From Actinocatenispora sp963815125 (GTDB taxonomy: Bacteria > Actinomycetota > Actinomycetes > Mycobacteriales > Micromonosporaceae), in assembly GCA_963815125.1 (NCBI GenBank), contig CAWFFM010000014.1:496001-560000 (forward strand): 64,000 nucleotides of DNA. Reading direction: 5' to 3'. Shown here one piece after another: positions 1 through 8,607 of this stretch (positions are counted from its first letter, which is position 1; each line of letters opens with the position of its first letter). Position numbers and translations under genes: made by a program. The notes beneath the pieces are model-generated. The model was not told the origin of the DNA. It saw only the letters and a program-made list of their open reading frames with translations, and ran no database searches.

Positions 1-28
1 AAGCCGACGAAGCTGGCCGCGCACAGCA

Positions 29-60
29 CGATGGTCGGCCGGGTCCCCGGCCGACCATCG
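29..60. terminator. Perfect 15-bp stem-loop, probable terminator
   Basis: Arms at 29-43 and 46-60 are perfectly complementary with a 2-nt loop (CGATGGTCGGCCGGG and its complement). There is no T-run, which is usual for high-GC actinobacteria. It lies just past the 3' end of the minus-strand gene at 79-291 and could also end a gene entering from the left edge. Nothing else is seen in 1-78. Confidence 0.6.
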
Positions 61-78
61 CACACACCACAGCCTGCG

Positions 79-291
79 TCAGCGACGCGCGCGACGACGG
101 CTGCGACGACGACGCGCCCGCGGCGGTTCCACACCGGCCCGCACCGCGGCGAACGTCCAGGTCATGGCCACCGCTACGGCACCCGCCGCGCCCAGCAGCG
201 CGATCCGGCGGCCGGTACGGCGCCCTTCCATGTCCGATGCCATCTCGACACGCGTGTCGGAACGGCCAGGCTCGAATGTCGCCCTGCTCAT
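79..291 (-). CDS. Small single-pass membrane protein, unknown function
   Basis: A 70-residue protein. About 28 polar residues are followed by one hydrophobic segment (roughly residues 29-50) and a tail made almost entirely of Arg/Ala (RARRRRSRRRARR). This predicts one membrane span with a strongly basic end. The ATG is preceded by a good Shine-Dalgarno (GGGGGAG, about 6 nt upstream), which supports a real gene despite its size. I do not recognise the family. It may be transcribed with the Nudix-thiolase genes upstream on the same strand, 131 bp away, but no promoter or terminator between them is convincing. Confidence 0.55.
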   Translation of the reverse strand: MSRATFEPGRSDTRVEMASDMEGRRTGRRIALLGAAGAVAVAMTWTFAAVRAGVEPPRARRRRSRRRARR

Positions 292-422
292 AGCAACTCC
301 CCCGAGTCATGCGGCTGGCCCATCCAGCCCGTCCAGTTGGCTACGTGAGGTAATGCTAGGACTACTGAGAGATCGACACGCGCCAATCCTGGAATTCCTT
401 GCCCACTCCGGGAAGCAGTCCG

Positions 423-1370
423 TCAATGTCCCTCGGAGAGTACGATCCGACCGCCCGTCGGGGTCAGCACCACCTGCGGAGTCACCGGAACGAGGGGACG
501 TACCGCCGAGGCCAGCGCGGCCGACACCGTGTCGAAACCGGCCAGCGCGGAGAGTACGGCCACGGTCGGCGGCAGCATCGCCAGTTGGCCGGCCGCCTGC
601 CCGGCGACCGCATCGGCCGGGCGCATCCAGACCACCCGGTCGGCCTCACCGCCGACCTGCCGCGCGAGCTGGCCGTCCGGCAACGGCGCCAGGAAGAAGA
701 AGGTGTCGTACCGGCGAGGTTCCACCTCCGGGGTGATCCACCGGGCCCACGGCCGCAGCAGATCCGCCCGCAGCACCAACCCGCGCGCCGCCAACAGCTC
801 CGACAGCCCGGTACGGTGCGAGACCAGCGCCTCCCGGTCCGCCTCCCAGTCGTCGGCCCGTACGTCGCCGACCAGCTGCGTCGCGCTCGGCCCGGCGAAC
901 AGGACACCCGCCTCCTCGAACGTCTCCCGGACCGCCGCGCACAGCACCGCACGGGCCTGCGCCGCCCGGTCCCGCCCCAACGGCGACGGCTCCTCCGCGA
1001 CCGGCACATCGGCGGGCAGGGCATCGGAGGGCAGGGCGTCGGAGGGCAGGGCATCGGAAGCCGGGGTGTCGGCGGGCAGGCCGAGCAGGTCGGCCCAGGA
1101 TCCCAACGGGCCCTCGTCGGGCTCCCCGGTCTCGTCCCGCGGGTCCACCGAACCGCCGGGGAACGCGTACATGCCGGACGCGAACGCCATGCTCGCGGCG
1201 CGCCGTACCAGATAGACCTGCATGCCATCGGCGTGGTCGCGCAGCAGCAGTACGGTGGCCGCCCGACGCGGCACCGCCGGTGTGGTGCCTTCGGCGTAGA
1301 ACCTGCGGGCGTGTGCCAGCAGCCAGTCCGGCACAGCCCGGTCCGCGCCGACAGACTCCGGGCCGGTCAC
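423..1370 (-). CDS. NUDT19-type Nudix hydrolase (probable CoA/acyl-CoA diphosphatase)
   Basis: A 315-residue protein when started at the GTG that overlaps the thiolase stop by 4 bp (GTGA). The split Nudix box is visible: AFPGGSVDP, then an insertion of about 60 residues, then AAVRETFEEAGVLF with the RExxEExG metal-binding core. A long insertion inside the Nudix box is the hallmark of the NUDT19/RP2 family, whose known members cleave CoA and acyl-CoA to 3',5'-ADP and phosphopantetheine. Translational coupling to an acyl-CoA thiolase fits that substrate. The insertion contains SDALP repeats encoded by tandem 15-bp units at 1006-1080. The family is clear; the substrate is inferred. Confidence 0.85.
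   Translation of the reverse strand: MTGPESVGADRAVPDWLLAHARRFYAEGTTPAVPRRAATVLLLRDHADGMQVYLVRRAASMAFASGMYAFPGGSVDPRDETGEPDEGPLGSWADLLGLPADTPASDALPSDALPSDALPADVPVAEEPSPLGRDRAAQARAVLCAAVRETFEEAGVLFAGPSATQLVGDVRADDWEADREALVSHRTGLSELLAARGLVLRADLLRPWARWITPEVEPRRYDTFFFLAPLPDGQLARQVGGEADRVVWMRPADAVAGQAAGQLAMLPPTVAVLSALAGFDTVSAALASAVRPLVPVTPQVVLTPTGGRIVLSEGH
1006..1080. repeat. Five tandem 15-bp units inside the Nudix gene
   Basis: Units at 1006, 1021, 1036, 1051 and 1066 resemble GCATCGGAGGGCAGG. They encode an SDALP-like five-residue repeat on the minus strand, within the family-typical insertion of the Nudix box. Unit number could vary without changing the frame. Confidence 0.75.
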
Positions 1371-2542
1371 CGCGGGTCGACCTTGACCACCGCGGCGATG
1401 CCCTGCCCGACACCGATGCAGGCGGCAGCGACACCGTAGCCACCGCCCCGGCGGCGCAGCTCGCGACACAGGTCCACCATCACCCGGGGCGCCGAGGCAC
1501 CCAACGGGTGGCCGATGGCCAGGGCGCCACCGTTCGGGTTGACGCGTTCACGGTCCAGCTCCGGCAGTTCGTGCAGACAGGACAGCACCATCGCGGCGAA
1601 TGCCTCGTTGATCTCCCAGACCGCGATGTCCGAAGTGGACAGACCGGTACGGTGCAGTACCTTCCCGATCGCGCCCACCGGCGCGATCGAGAACCGCTCC
1701 GGCTCCACCCCCACCACCGCGGAGCCGATCAGCTGACCGAGCGGTTCGCCACCGAACCCGGCAGCCGTACGGGCCGAGCCGACCAGTACCGCGATCGCGC
1801 CGTCGTTGATCGGCGAGGCATTGCCGGCGGTGACCGTACCGTCCGGGCTGAACGCCGGCTTCAGCCCGGCCAGCCGCGCCAGCGAGGTGTCCGCCCGGAT
1901 CGACTCGTCCCGGGTGACGTCCTCCACCTTCATCACGTAGTCGTCGTGCAGGCCCGCCTGCCATGCCGCGGCGGCCCGCTGATGGCTGCGCAACGCCCAC
2001 TCGTCCTGCTCGGCCCGGCCGATGCCGAGTTCGGTGGCGACCGCCTCGGCACAGGCGCCCAGCGACCCCGTCCACCGGGACGGGAACTGCGGGTTCACCA
2101 TCCGCCAGCCGACCTGCGTCGGGAACAACCGCATGTCACGCGGCAGGCCCTCGTCGGGCTTGGGCAGCACGTACGGGGCGCGGCTCATGCTCTCCACGCC
2201 ACCCGCCACGATCACGTCGGCGTCGCCGAGCGCCACCGCGCGGGCTGCCTGCACGATCGCCTCGCCACCCGATCCGCACAGCCGGTTGACCGTACTGCCC
2301 GGCACGCTCGGCGGCAGTCCGGCCAGCAACGCCGCCATCCGGCCGACGTTGCGGTTGTCCTCCCCGGCACCGTTGGTGTCACCGAGGATCACGTCGTCGA
2401 TGCGGGCCGGATCCAGGTCCGGATGACGGGCGAGCAGTTCGGCGATGGGCAGGGCGGCGAGGTCGTCGGTCCGGACCCCGGACAGGCCGCCACGGTGCCG
2501 GCCGAACGGGGTACGCACCGCGTCGATGAGGTACGCGTCCAC
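1367..2542 (-). CDS. Acetyl-CoA acyltransferase (thiolase)
   Basis: A 391-residue type II thiolase, the normal family length. It catalyses thiolytic cleavage of 3-ketoacyl-CoA (or the reverse condensation) in the cytosol. The nucleophile is Cys89 in NRLCGSGG, the conserved His345 is in GHPLGAS, and the second Cys375 is in AACIGVGQG. The N-terminus (AVRTPFGRHRGGLSGVRTDDL) resembles FadA and PcaF (beta-ketoadipyl-CoA thiolase), so beta-oxidation or aromatic degradation are both possible. The GTG start has no Shine-Dalgarno but a TAGGGT element at 2554-2549, six nt upstream, suggesting a leaderless transcript. The Nudix gene follows with a 4-bp overlap. Confidence 0.93.
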   Translation of the reverse strand: MDAYLIDAVRTPFGRHRGGLSGVRTDDLAALPIAELLARHPDLDPARIDDVILGDTNGAGEDNRNVGRMAALLAGLPPSVPGSTVNRLCGSGGEAIVQAARAVALGDADVIVAGGVESMSRAPYVLPKPDEGLPRDMRLFPTQVGWRMVNPQFPSRWTGSLGACAEAVATELGIGRAEQDEWALRSHQRAAAAWQAGLHDDYVMKVEDVTRDESIRADTSLARLAGLKPAFSPDGTVTAGNASPINDGAIAVLVGSARTAAGFGGEPLGQLIGSAVVGVEPERFSIAPVGAIGKVLHRTGLSTSDIAVWEINEAFAAMVLSCLHELPELDRERVNPNGGALAIGHPLGASAPRVMVDLCRELRRRGGGYGVAAACIGVGQGIAAVVKVDPR

Positions 2543-2586
2543 GCCGCGACCCTACCGCGAGCGCACGGCCTGGCAGACTCGGTGGC

Positions 2587-3606
2587 ATGGCACGTGCAGC
2601 AGACCCCGCATCCCGTACCAGCGGCGCCACCCGACCGGTCCGGTGGGGGATCCTGTCCACCGGCGGGATCGCGGCGACCTTCACCGAGGACCTGCTCGGT
2701 ATGCCCGACGCCGAGGTGGTCGCGGTCGGCTCCCGGGCGGTGGACAGCGCCCGGTCCTTCGCCGGCCGGTACGGCATCCCGCACGCGTACGGCAGCTGGC
2801 AGGCCCTGGCCGACGACCCGGACGTGGACGTGGTGTACGTCGCCACCCCGCACTCCGCGCACCACGCGGCGGCGCTGCGCTGCGTGCAGGCGGGCAAGGC
2901 CGTACTGGTGGAGAAGTCGTTCACGCTCAACCACGCGCAGGCGCAGGACCTGGTCGACCAGTCCCGGCAGGCCGGCGTGTTCGTCATGGAGGCGATGTGG
3001 ACCCGCTGCCTGCCGGCGGTACGCAGACTGGTCGAGCTGGTGGACGCGGGTGCGATCGGCACACCTCGGGTGGTGTCCGCCGACTTCGGGCTGACCGGCG
3101 CCTTCGACACCACGCACCGGCTGCGGGCACCGGACCTTGGTGGTGGTGCGCTGCTCGACCTCGGCGTGTACCCGGTGTCCTTCGCCCACCTGATGCTCGG
3201 CGCACCGGACTCGGTCCACGCCACCGGCCGGCTCACCCCGGAGGGCGTGGACGAGATCGCCGGCATTCTGCTCGGCTACGACTCCGGCGCGGTGGCCACC
3301 CTGTCCTGCTCGCTGTGCGCGGACAGTCCGCGTACCGCCTCGGTCACCGGCACCGAGGGCCGGATCGAACTGGCCCGCGGCTTCTTCGCCCCGGAGAGCT
3401 TCACGCTGTACCGCGGCGACGGAGCCGAACGGATCGACGCGCCGATGACCGGGCACGGGTACACCCACGAGGCGGCCGAGGTGATGCGGTGCCTGCGGGC
3501 CGGGCTGACCGGAAGCCCGATGGTCCCGACGGCCGACACCCTGGCGGTGATGCGGACGCTGGACGCGGTACGCGCCCAGCTCGGTGTCCGCTACCCGGCC
3601 GAGTAG
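2587..3606 (+). CDS. Gfo/Idh/MocA family NAD(P)-dependent oxidoreductase
   Basis: A 339-residue two-domain dehydrogenase. A Rossmann fold starts near residue 19 (WGILSTGGIAATF), with Asp/Val-rich DVDVVYVATPHSAHH around 79-93 and the catalytic EK pair at Glu109-Lys110 (LVEKSFTLN). The C-terminal alpha/beta domain is complete. The family oxidises or reduces sugars, inositols or trans-dihydrodiols; the overall sequence is closest in style to the dihydrodiol-dehydrogenase-like branch, but the substrate cannot be read. It is divergent from the thiolase with only 44 bp between starts. CAGACT, 7 nt before the ATG, may be a leaderless -10 element. Confidence 0.88.
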   Translation: MARAADPASRTSGATRPVRWGILSTGGIAATFTEDLLGMPDAEVVAVGSRAVDSARSFAGRYGIPHAYGSWQALADDPDVDVVYVATPHSAHHAAALRCVQAGKAVLVEKSFTLNHAQAQDLVDQSRQAGVFVMEAMWTRCLPAVRRLVELVDAGAIGTPRVVSADFGLTGAFDTTHRLRAPDLGGGALLDLGVYPVSFAHLMLGAPDSVHATGRLTPEGVDEIAGILLGYDSGAVATLSCSLCADSPRTASVTGTEGRIELARGFFAPESFTLYRGDGAERIDAPMTGHGYTHEAAEVMRCLRAGLTGSPMVPTADTLAVMRTLDAVRAQLGVRYPAE

Positions 3607-3619
3607 CAGACACCGACCG

Positions 3620-4639
3620 TCAGCTGCCGGTGAGCAGGTGCGCCACGTAGTACACACCCAACGCGATCAGGCCGGCGGCCGGCAGGGTGAACACCCAGGC
3701 GAGCACGATGTTGCCGGCCACGCCCCAGCGGACCGCGGAGAGCCGCTTGGTCGCGCCCACTCCCATGATCGCCGAGGTGATCGTGTGCGTGGTCGAGATC
3801 GGCGCGCCCAGCCCGATGGAGGCGACGAACAGTACGGCGCTGGCGGTCGTCTCGGCGGCGAAGCCCTGCGGCGGGTCGAGGTGGATGATCCGCCGGCCCA
3901 GGGTACGGATGACCCGCCAACCACCCGAGTACGTACCGGCCGCGATGACCACCGCGGTCAGGAAGTACACCCAGGTCGGGATGTGGTAGTCGGTCTGGCT
4001 GCCGCCGACCACCAGGGCCAGCACCACGATGCCCATCGTCTTGGCGGCGTCCTGCATGCCGTGGCCGAGCGACATCAGCGCGGCGGAACCGGTCTGCGCG
4101 TACCGGAAACCACGGTTCAGCCGGCCCGGCGCCTGGCGGCGGAAGATCCACATCACCGCGAGCATGAACAGGTAACCGAGGATCAGGCCGACGACCGGGG
4201 ACAGCACCATCGGTACGACGACCTTCTGGACGATCCCGCCCCACAGGACCTTCACCGCACTGCCCACCGTGATGGCGGCGAGCGTCGACCCGACCAGCCC
4301 ACCGATCAGGGAGTGCGAGGAGGACGCGGGCAGGCCGAAGTACCAGGTGATCAGGTTCCAGACGATCGCGCCGATCAGGCCGGCGAACACCACCACCAGG
4401 CCGTGCGAGCCGTTCGGGAGTTTCACGATGCCCTCGCCGACCGTGGCGGCGACCTTCGCGCCGAAGAACGAGCCGATCAGGTTGCCGATCGCGGCCATGC
4501 CGAGTGCGACGCGTGGGGTCAGCGCGCGGGTGGACACGGAGGTCGCGATGGCGTTGGCGGCGTCGTGGAAGCCGTTGGTGAAGTTGAAGCCCATCGCCAC
4601 GACGATCACCACGACGGTACCGAGGAGTGCGGTGTCCAC
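3620..4639 (-). CDS. pit: PiT family inorganic phosphate transporter
   Basis: A 339-residue, multi-span membrane protein of the inorganic phosphate transporter (PiT) family, importing metal-phosphate with cation symport. Both family signature repeats are visible: GFNFTNGFHDAANAIATSVSTRAL near the N-terminus and the second GHGMQDAAKTMG with SSHSLIGGLVGS and STTHTITSAIMGVGA. It follows the DUF47 accessory gene by 4 bp on the same strand, the conserved pap-pit pair of actinobacteria. It converges with the Gfo/Idh gene, with only 13 bp between stops. Confidence 0.93.
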   Translation of the reverse strand: MDTALLGTVVVIVVAMGFNFTNGFHDAANAIATSVSTRALTPRVALGMAAIGNLIGSFFGAKVAATVGEGIVKLPNGSHGLVVVFAGLIGAIVWNLITWYFGLPASSSHSLIGGLVGSTLAAITVGSAVKVLWGGIVQKVVVPMVLSPVVGLILGYLFMLAVMWIFRRQAPGRLNRGFRYAQTGSAALMSLGHGMQDAAKTMGIVVLALVVGGSQTDYHIPTWVYFLTAVVIAAGTYSGGWRVIRTLGRRIIHLDPPQGFAAETTASAVLFVASIGLGAPISTTHTITSAIMGVGATKRLSAVRWGVAGNIVLAWVFTLPAAGLIALGVYYVAHLLTGS

Positions 4640-4643
4640 CGGC

Positions 4644-5276
4644 TCAGGACTCCTTGGCCACGATGGTCTCGACCGTGTTGGCGACGTGTTCGAAGGCGTC
4701 GACCGCCTCCTCCAGATCGTCGGCGACCTCCTTCATCTTCATCACGGTCAGCGGGTCGTATTCGCCGGAGAACAGCCGGACCAGCAACATCCGGTACTGC
4801 CGGTCGCCCTGGTTCTCCAGTCGGTTCACCTCGATCCAGTACGGTTCGAGGTCCTTCATGCCCTTCAGCCCGGGCATCGCCTCGGCGGTCAGCCGGGCCA
4901 GCTGGTTGAGGGTGTCGATCTGCTGGGCCATCTCCCGGGGCATCGTCGGGATCGACGACAGGCCGTACAGGTAGACCAGGTTGCCGGCGCTCTCCATGGC
5001 GTCCATGACGTCGTCGAGCTGGGAGCCGAGCCGGTAGATGTCCTCCCGGTCGAACGGCGTGATGAAGGTAGAGTTGATCTTGTTGTACAGCGCGTGGGTC
5101 ACGTCGTCGTTGGCGTGCTCGACCTCCTGCAACCCCTCGCTGATGCCCTGAACCTGCTCAGCACTCGCGGCAGCGGTCAGACCGGTCAACAACTCCGCGC
5201 CACGAACCAGGTTCTGCGCGGCCTGGTTGAAGTAGCGGTAGAACGCGTCCTCACTCGGACGGAGCTTGAATTTCAC
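4644..5276 (-). CDS. DUF47/PhoU-like Pit accessory protein
   Basis: A 210-residue, largely alpha-helical protein of the DUF47 (PhoU-like, phosphate transport regulator) family, typically 205-215 residues. The chosen GTG start (protein begins VKFKLRPSEDAFYRYF) has an AGAAGG Shine-Dalgarno 6-7 nt upstream and gives the family-typical N-terminus; a longer frame to 5426 has no support. Conserved helices include EHANDDVTHALYNKINSTFITPFDREDIYRL, the metal-binding-like ExxxD region of the family. It is first gene of an operon with pit. The upstream region carries PHO-box-like repeats (5403-5446), so phosphate control by PhoP is likely. Confidence 0.9.
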   Translation of the reverse strand: MKFKLRPSEDAFYRYFNQAAQNLVRGAELLTGLTAAASAEQVQGISEGLQEVEHANDDVTHALYNKINSTFITPFDREDIYRLGSQLDDVMDAMESAGNLVYLYGLSSIPTMPREMAQQIDTLNQLARLTAEAMPGLKGMKDLEPYWIEVNRLENQGDRQYRMLLVRLFSGEYDPLTVMKMKEVADDLEEAVDAFEHVANTVETIVAKES

Positions 5277-5402
5277 GGCACCTTCTCGCGATCGCGGGAC
5301 TGGTCGGCCGCGGCGGACCGCGGGACCGGACCGCCATGTTCCGGGGCCCGGCCGGTCCGATGCTAAGCACGTCACCGGCCGTACGGGAAACCGCCCACCC
5401 CT

Positions 5403-5446
5403 GGTCAGGCCCGGTTCAGTAGCCATTCACCTGCTGTTCACGTACC
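5403..5446 (+). promoter_or_regulatory. PHO-box-like array: four 11-bp direct repeats
   Basis: Four consecutive 11-nt units begin at 5403 (GGTCAGGCCCG), 5414 (GTTCAGTAGCC), 5425 (ATTCACCTGCT) and 5436 (GTTCACGTACC). The Streptomyces PhoP operator is built from 11-nt direct repeats with a GTTCACC core, so spacing and sequence both fit. The array lies 127 bp upstream of the DUF47-pit operon start and just past the ppk2 stop. The GTTCA strand is opposite to the transcription of DUF47-pit; PHO boxes are known in both orientations, but the effect (activation or repression) cannot be read. Confidence 0.65.
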
Positions 5447-5448
5447 CC

Positions 5449-6324
5449 CTACTTGACATCATCCGCAGTCAACAGACGAGCACGCTCCGCTTTGACGTCG
5501 TAGCTCGGTGCCGGGTACGCCAACCCGAGTTCCGACAGCGCCCCGGCGAACAGTCCGGCCACCGCCCAGTTGCGGTACCACTTGCGGTCCGCGGGCACCA
5601 CGTACCACGGCGCGGCCGGCGTCGAGCAACGTTCCAGCGCCTGTGTGTACGCCCGCTGATAGTCGTCCCAGTGCGCCCGTTCGGCGATGTCCGAAGGATC
5701 GAACTTCCACTGCTTCGTCGGATCGTCCAGCCGGGCCAGCAACCGCTTCCGCTGCTCGGCGTACGAGATGTGCAGGAAGACCTTGAGTACCGTCGTACCG
5801 CTGGCGACCAGTTCGCGCTCGAACGCGTTGATCGCGGCGTACCGGCCCTGCCACGTACTCTCCGGTACCAGCTGGTGCACCCGCACGATCAGCACGTCCT
5901 CGTAGTGCGACCGGTTGAACACCCCGATCTGCCCCGGCGCCGGCAGCGCCCGCCGGATCCGGTCCAGGAAGTGCTCCGCCAGCTCCGCCCGGGTCGGCGG
6001 ACCGAACGCGGCGATCCGTAACGCCTGCGGGTTCAACATGCCGGCCACCCGCCGTACCGTGCCGTCCTTGCCGCCGCAGTCCATCGCCTGCAGGATCAGC
6101 AGCACCCGGCGACGGTCGCCGGTCACCTTGCCGACCGCGTACAGCTGCTCCTGGCCGCGGGCCAGATCCCGCCCCAGGCCGACCAGACCGGCCGCGGCCC
6201 AGCCCTTCGCGTCGCGACGTACCGCGGCACCGTCCGGCAGGCCGGGAGTGCCCCTCGGGTCGATCGACGACAGGTCGACACGCTCACCCGGCGGCACCCG
6301 CAACAGCTCACGCAGCGACCCCAT
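5449..6324 (-). CDS. ppk2: PPK2-family polyphosphate kinase (polyP:nucleotide phosphotransferase)
   Basis: A 291-residue protein started at the ATG at 6324. The Walker A-like loop is AMDCGGKDGTV (Asp82, Lys86) and the second motif is FNRSHYEDVLIVRVH; KQWKFDPSDIAERAHWDDYQ follows. This FNRSHYEDV form and the N-terminal extension match the short-chain TIGR03709-type (class III-like) enzymes, which phosphorylate AMP and ADP with polyphosphate. Placement beside the phosphate importer and its PHO-like box suggests a role in phosphate storage and energy balance. The longer open frame to 6585 lacks similarity and overlaps the divergent gene at 6439. Confidence 0.9.
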   Translation of the reverse strand: MGSLRELLRVPPGERVDLSSIDPRGTPGLPDGAAVRRDAKGWAAAGLVGLGRDLARGQEQLYAVGKVTGDRRRVLLILQAMDCGGKDGTVRRVAGMLNPQALRIAAFGPPTRAELAEHFLDRIRRALPAPGQIGVFNRSHYEDVLIVRVHQLVPESTWQGRYAAINAFERELVASGTTVLKVFLHISYAEQRKRLLARLDDPTKQWKFDPSDIAERAHWDDYQRAYTQALERCSTPAAPWYVVPADRKWYRNWAVAGLFAGALSELGLAYPAPSYDVKAERARLLTADDVK

Positions 6325-6438
6325 CCGTCGATCCTGCCCGACCGGGGCCGGCCGGGGAGCCAGCTTCGCCGGCCCGGACCGGACCCGGGGCACGGTGGCG
6401 GTACGGCGGTAGCCTCGCGGTACGGAAAGGGGGCGAAC

Positions 6439-6684
6439 ATGGCCGTGGAGATGGATCCCGGGCGCGCCCGGAAACTGCGGGAACTCGCCGAATGGCACCG
6501 GGAATGGAGCCGCCGGCACGCCGACACCGCGAGCTTCCACCCGGAACAGCACCCGGACGCCGGATCCGACTACAACGTGCACCATGTGGATGTCGACCCT
6601 GACCCGGCGGCCGAGGTGGAATACATGACCCGGGCGCGGCAGATCATGGGCCTCGACCCCGAGACCGGCCGGGCGGTCGACTGA
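6439..6684 (+). CDS. Small acidic hypothetical protein
   Basis: An 81-residue soluble protein with an amphipathic N-terminal helix (RARKLRELAEWHREWSRRHAD) and an acidic, proline-containing middle (HHVDVDPDPAAEVEYM). The ATG has an excellent Shine-Dalgarno (GGAAAGGGGG, 5 nt away), so expression is credible. It is divergent from ppk2. I do not recognise the family. Confidence 0.6.
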   Translation: MAVEMDPGRARKLRELAEWHREWSRRHADTASFHPEQHPDAGSDYNVHHVDVDPDPAAEVEYMTRARQIMGLDPETGRAVD

Positions 6685-6719
6685 GCACCCCGTGGCGCAC
6701 CGGATCTAGTATCGGCCGT

Positions 6720-7280
6720 GTGATCCAGCCAGCGGCCCGCACCCGTGACGAGGCAGAGCTCTACCTCGACCTGAATCCCTGCCCTACCTGTGGAAGTGCC
6801 GAAACGGCCTGGCAGGACAGCTACGGCACGGTCGACGATCGCAAGGTGCAGCGCTTCCATGGCAGCTGCGGGAACTGCGGAACCCCCCGGGAGATCGTCC
6901 TGCTGGCGCCCACGGCGCTGGCGCACCGCGCACCCGACGACCGGGTCCGGTACGGCGGCGGCCGGCCGTCCGAGCTGATCGACGCCGGGCAGTGGCTCGC
7001 CGTCGCGGACCTCGCCGCCCGGTCCAGCGGGATCGACGTCCAGGACATCGGCACGCCGGTCGATCCCGAGGCCGTCGCACTACTCACCGTCGCCGCCGAG
7101 GCGATGACCGAGATCCTCAAGTTCATCCCGCCGGACGACGACGAGGTCCCGGACAGTGCGTTCTGGACCGACGGGGGCAGCGCCCTGCACCGAGCCTCGC
7201 CCGGCCGGTTCCGGCGCCGCCGGCTCGCCCTGGTCCGGGACAGCTACCAGGACCTGCTCGACCGGCTGGCACTCGGCTGA
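6720..7280 (+). CDS. Zinc-ribbon protein of a local paralogue family (ESX-associated)
   Basis: A 186-residue protein with two CxxC knuckles, CPTCGSAE near residue 21 and CGNCGTPRE near 52, predicting one zinc ribbon, then a helical C-terminal half. It is a clear paralogue of the genes at 44607 and 45259: all share ART.xEA.LYL near the N-terminus, a PSxLIDAGQW motif mid-protein and a helical region with KFIP/KFLP. Function unknown; the copies flank the ESX/toxin locus, so a chaperone or immunity role is possible. The GTG has no Shine-Dalgarno; TAGTAT at 6707-6712 lies 7 nt before it, consistent with a leaderless transcript. It converges with the 7288 gene, 7 bp away. Confidence 0.75.
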   Translation: MIQPAARTRDEAELYLDLNPCPTCGSAETAWQDSYGTVDDRKVQRFHGSCGNCGTPREIVLLAPTALAHRAPDDRVRYGGGRPSELIDAGQWLAVADLAARSSGIDVQDIGTPVDPEAVALLTVAAEAMTEILKFIPPDDDEVPDSAFWTDGGSALHRASPGRFRRRRLALVRDSYQDLLDRLALG

Positions 7281-7287
7281 CCGAGGA

Positions 7288-8607
7288 CTAGCGGTGCGGG
7301 CCGCCGAGCCGTTCCTGCTCCACGGCGGTGGGTCTGATCCACACGTACCGGTCGGCCTGACCGCCGAGCAGCGCCAGCATGTCGTCCCGCAGCGCCTGCA
7401 ACAGTTGGGCGGTCTGGGGGGTGAGCCGCAGGATCGACGCCGCGGCCGCCGCCTCGTCCAGGCTCAGCCGCTGGAACATCACCAGCCCCGACTCCTGCAC
7501 CGCCGGGAAACCGAACGCCGTCAGCTGCCGCAGGAAGGTGAACTGGGTCTGCCACGGACCCAGCTGCGGGCGTACCGAAGGCCCGAGCGGTCCCACGTCG
7601 TAGAGCAGCAGCGTCGGGCTGTGCGGGGTGGACTGTACGGTCACCGGGCGTTCCTCGGCCATCACCGCCAGCCGGTCCGACCGGCCCGTCGCCCACTCCC
7701 CGAATCCCTGCCACTGGTTGGGTTGCCGGCTGAACACGACCACCCGTACGCCCATCGCCAGCGCCCGCAGCACCGTCAGCTGCGCCGCCCACAGGCCACC
7801 CACCAGGGTGATACGGGTCGGCTCCGGCCGGAACAGCCGTACCGACACCAGCTGCCGGTCCCGGTCGTGGCCGAGCACCAGACCCACCGGTGCGGTGCCG
7901 ACCTGCATGCGGCGCAACGTCTCCGGGGAGGCGAGGTGGCTGCCGATCGTGAGTTTCGGCAGTGGTACGGCATCGGCGGGCAGATCCGAGACCGGATCCT
8001 CGCGGGGCCCACCGCCGTACACGGTGCCCGCCGCGACCTGCGCGTCCGGGACCGCCGTACTCACCGATTGGCGCTGGGTCGTCGGTACGGCGGCTGCCTG
8101 GGTACGGGCGGCGCCCACGCCGAGGGCGGCGATGTTGCGGGTCGCCTGCCCCTCCGGGACGGTGTCCGCCCCGTTCTCTGCCGACACCGGGGCGACCTGC
8201 TGGGGTGCCGCCGGTACCACGGCGGCACGGGCCCGTACCGGTACCGGCGCAGCCTGTGCCGGAGCCGGCTGGGCACCGGCCGGCGGGCGACCCGGTTGCG
8301 CGTTGACGGATGAGCGACCCGGGTGTGCGCCGGTGGGTGAGCCCGGTCCTGCGTTCGGCAGGGCACCGAGCGACGGACCGGATCCGGCGACAGCGGCCCG
8401 ACCTGGCACCGCGGCACCCTGCCCGGGAGGCGGGATGGCGCCCAGGGCCGGCGCCTGACCCGGCTGGGTCGGCGGAACGGGACGATGGCGGGCCGCACCG
8501 GGTCCCGCGGCCTGCCGACCGGCGCCGGGTTCGGTGGCATCACCATCGACCGCGCTGTGCCGGCCGGAGGCCCGCGACTGGTACGGACGCTGTGGCTCCG
8601 TGTTCAC
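7288..8607 (-). CDS. ESX-associated protein with Pro/Ala-rich N-terminus and degenerate FtsK/EccC-like domain
   Basis: A 439-residue protein begun at a GTG overlapping the eccE stop by 4 bp. Residues 1-190 are low-complexity (Gly/Pro/Ala/Gln). The C-terminal 240 residues read like an EccC/FtsK ATPase module: PVGLVLGHDRDRQLVSVRLF matches the strand pattern before a P-loop, then GGLWAAQLTVLRALAM sits where the Walker A helix should be, but GKS/T is absent. A Walker-B-like LLLYDVG follows. I infer a catalytically dead ATPase-like partner of the secretion machine; this rests on pattern, not a search. It is last of the minus-strand ESX operon. Confidence 0.7.
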   Translation of the reverse strand: MNTEPQRPYQSRASGRHSAVDGDATEPGAGRQAAGPGAARHRPVPPTQPGQAPALGAIPPPGQGAAVPGRAAVAGSGPSLGALPNAGPGSPTGAHPGRSSVNAQPGRPPAGAQPAPAQAAPVPVRARAAVVPAAPQQVAPVSAENGADTVPEGQATRNIAALGVGAARTQAAAVPTTQRQSVSTAVPDAQVAAGTVYGGGPREDPVSDLPADAVPLPKLTIGSHLASPETLRRMQVGTAPVGLVLGHDRDRQLVSVRLFRPEPTRITLVGGLWAAQLTVLRALAMGVRVVVFSRQPNQWQGFGEWATGRSDRLAVMAEERPVTVQSTPHSPTLLLYDVGPLGPSVRPQLGPWQTQFTFLRQLTAFGFPAVQESGLVMFQRLSLDEAAAAASILRLTPQTAQLLQALRDDMLALLGGQADRYVWIRPTAVEQERLGGPHR

